Source of the DNA: Porifericola rhodea
Lineage (GTDB): Bacteria; Bacteroidota; Bacteroidia; Cytophagales; Cyclobacteriaceae
Assembly: GCF_030506305.1 (NCBI RefSeq)
Contig: NZ_CP119421.1
Coordinates: 2,209,501 to 2,273,500, forward strand
Reading direction: 5' to 3'
DNA: 64,000 bases
Part shown: positions 63,806 to 64,000 of the stretch, piece after piece
Position numbering within the stretch: the first letter of the stretch is position 1
How the letters are laid out: every line of letters starts with the position of its first letter
Program-made: the position numbers and the translations under genes
Notes under the pieces: generated by a model
Databases searched by the model: none
Told to the model about the DNA's origin: nothing
What the model saw: the letters and a program-made list of their open reading frames with translations, nothing else

Positions 63806-64000
63806 ATGGGAAAAAACAAACACTGCATACATCGTCCAATAAGCCGTCGGCAAATGCTGAGCACTTGTGGCAGCGGCTTTGGTTCACTGGCTTTTGTAAG
63901 CCTGCTGGGAGGCCTGGGCAGCGCCTGCTCCAGGGTAGAGCATATGTCCTCTGCACTATCAAGCGCTATCAGTACCCCCCATTATATTCCCAAGGCAAAG
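63806..64000 (+). CDS. DUF1501 protein, N-terminal part (cut by the window edge)
   Basis: The first 65 codons of a gene that runs past the right edge. It starts with ATG one base after the stop of the PSD1 gene. The N-terminus RPISRRQMLSTCGSGFGSLAF is a twin-arginine-like signal as in DUF1501 proteins, followed by a hydrophobic stretch and a small-residue segment with a cysteine. DUF1501 genes commonly pair with DUF1549/DUF1553 genes, so the call rests on the signal and the position. The catalytic domain is not visible here. Confidence 0.75.
   Translation, partial: MGKNKHCIHRPISRRQMLSTCGSGFGSLAFVSLLGGLGSACSRVEHMSSALSSAISTPHYIPKAK

Noticed and set aside
1-64000. CRISPR array, insertion sequence, prophage or tRNA-bounded island
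   Set aside because: No regularly spaced repeats, transposase or integrase motifs, or cloverleaf sequences were seen on reading both strands.

Overview
The window reads as chromosomal DNA of a member of the Bacteroidota, most likely a marine-type Cytophagales. Supporting signs are a ribosomal protein THX gene, -7 boxes of the TAnnTTTG type before several genes, TPR/transmembrane histidine kinases with an HDLRSP box, an SLBB polysaccharide exporter, CRTAC1/ASPIC-type VCBS proteins, a PSD1 cytochrome protein paired with a DUF1501 gene, and a fused rhamnulose-phosphate aldolase/dehydrogenase. The genus assignment is inference. There is no rRNA, tRNA, CRISPR array, insertion sequence or phage gene, and I recognise no DNA-binding transcription factor in the 64 kb.

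Layout. Positions 59-12736 (minus strand) form one tight capsule/exopolysaccharide operon: SLBB outer-membrane exporter, Wzz-like co-polymerase, UDP-sugar 6-dehydrogenase, UDP-glucuronate-4-epimerase-like enzyme, ABC permease and ATPase (Wzm/Wzt type), PAPS sulfotransferase, a radical-SAM/pyruvyltransferase fusion, and a GT4 glycosyltransferase. It continues past the left edge. Together they suggest an acidic, sulfated, possibly pyruvylated surface glycan. Positions 13125-19176 (plus) are housekeeping: polA, a threonine-dehydratase-like gene, purN and purH. A WecA/MraY-family transferase (minus) follows, converging on purH.

Positions 20575-25783 hold single genes: a conserved unknown, THX, a DUF4136 lipoprotein, a quinone oxidoreductase, a hydrolase, a lipoprotein, a methyltransferase and a VOC protein. 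At 26257-30716 a 118-residue unknown is translationally coupled to the first of two tandem, paralogous TPR histidine kinases that have no response regulator nearby. A minus-strand block (30745-34811) holds a lipoprotein, selD, mnmH (4-base overlap; selenium modification of tRNA) and a dicarboxylate symporter. Positions 35096-39735 carry a class-C beta-lactamase-like hydrolase, a retropepsin-like protein, a second quinone oxidoreductase and a double thioredoxin-fold protein.

Positions 39858-46344 (minus) carry a vanadium-haloperoxidase-like PAP2 protein coupled to a giant VCBS/ASPIC protein, a decayed remnant of a second VCBS/ASPIC gene, and an S1/P1 nuclease. Then come an M14 carboxypeptidase, a carbohydrate-binding-like secreted protein, a methyltransferase, a CapK-like AMP-binding enzyme and a D-2-hydroxyacid dehydrogenase. 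Positions 53980-60554 are an L-rhamnose catabolic cluster: isomerase, kinase, NCS1-type transporter, a 59-residue membrane protein overlapping the transporter by four bases, and the bifunctional aldolase/dehydrogenase. The window ends with a PSD1/DUF1549/DUF1553 protein and the start of its DUF1501 partner.

The least expected items are the radical SAM-pyruvyltransferase fusion, the NCS1 transporter with its small coupled membrane protein in a rhamnose operon, the orphan kinase pair with its coupled small protein, and the CRTAC1-like pseudogene at 39858-40458.
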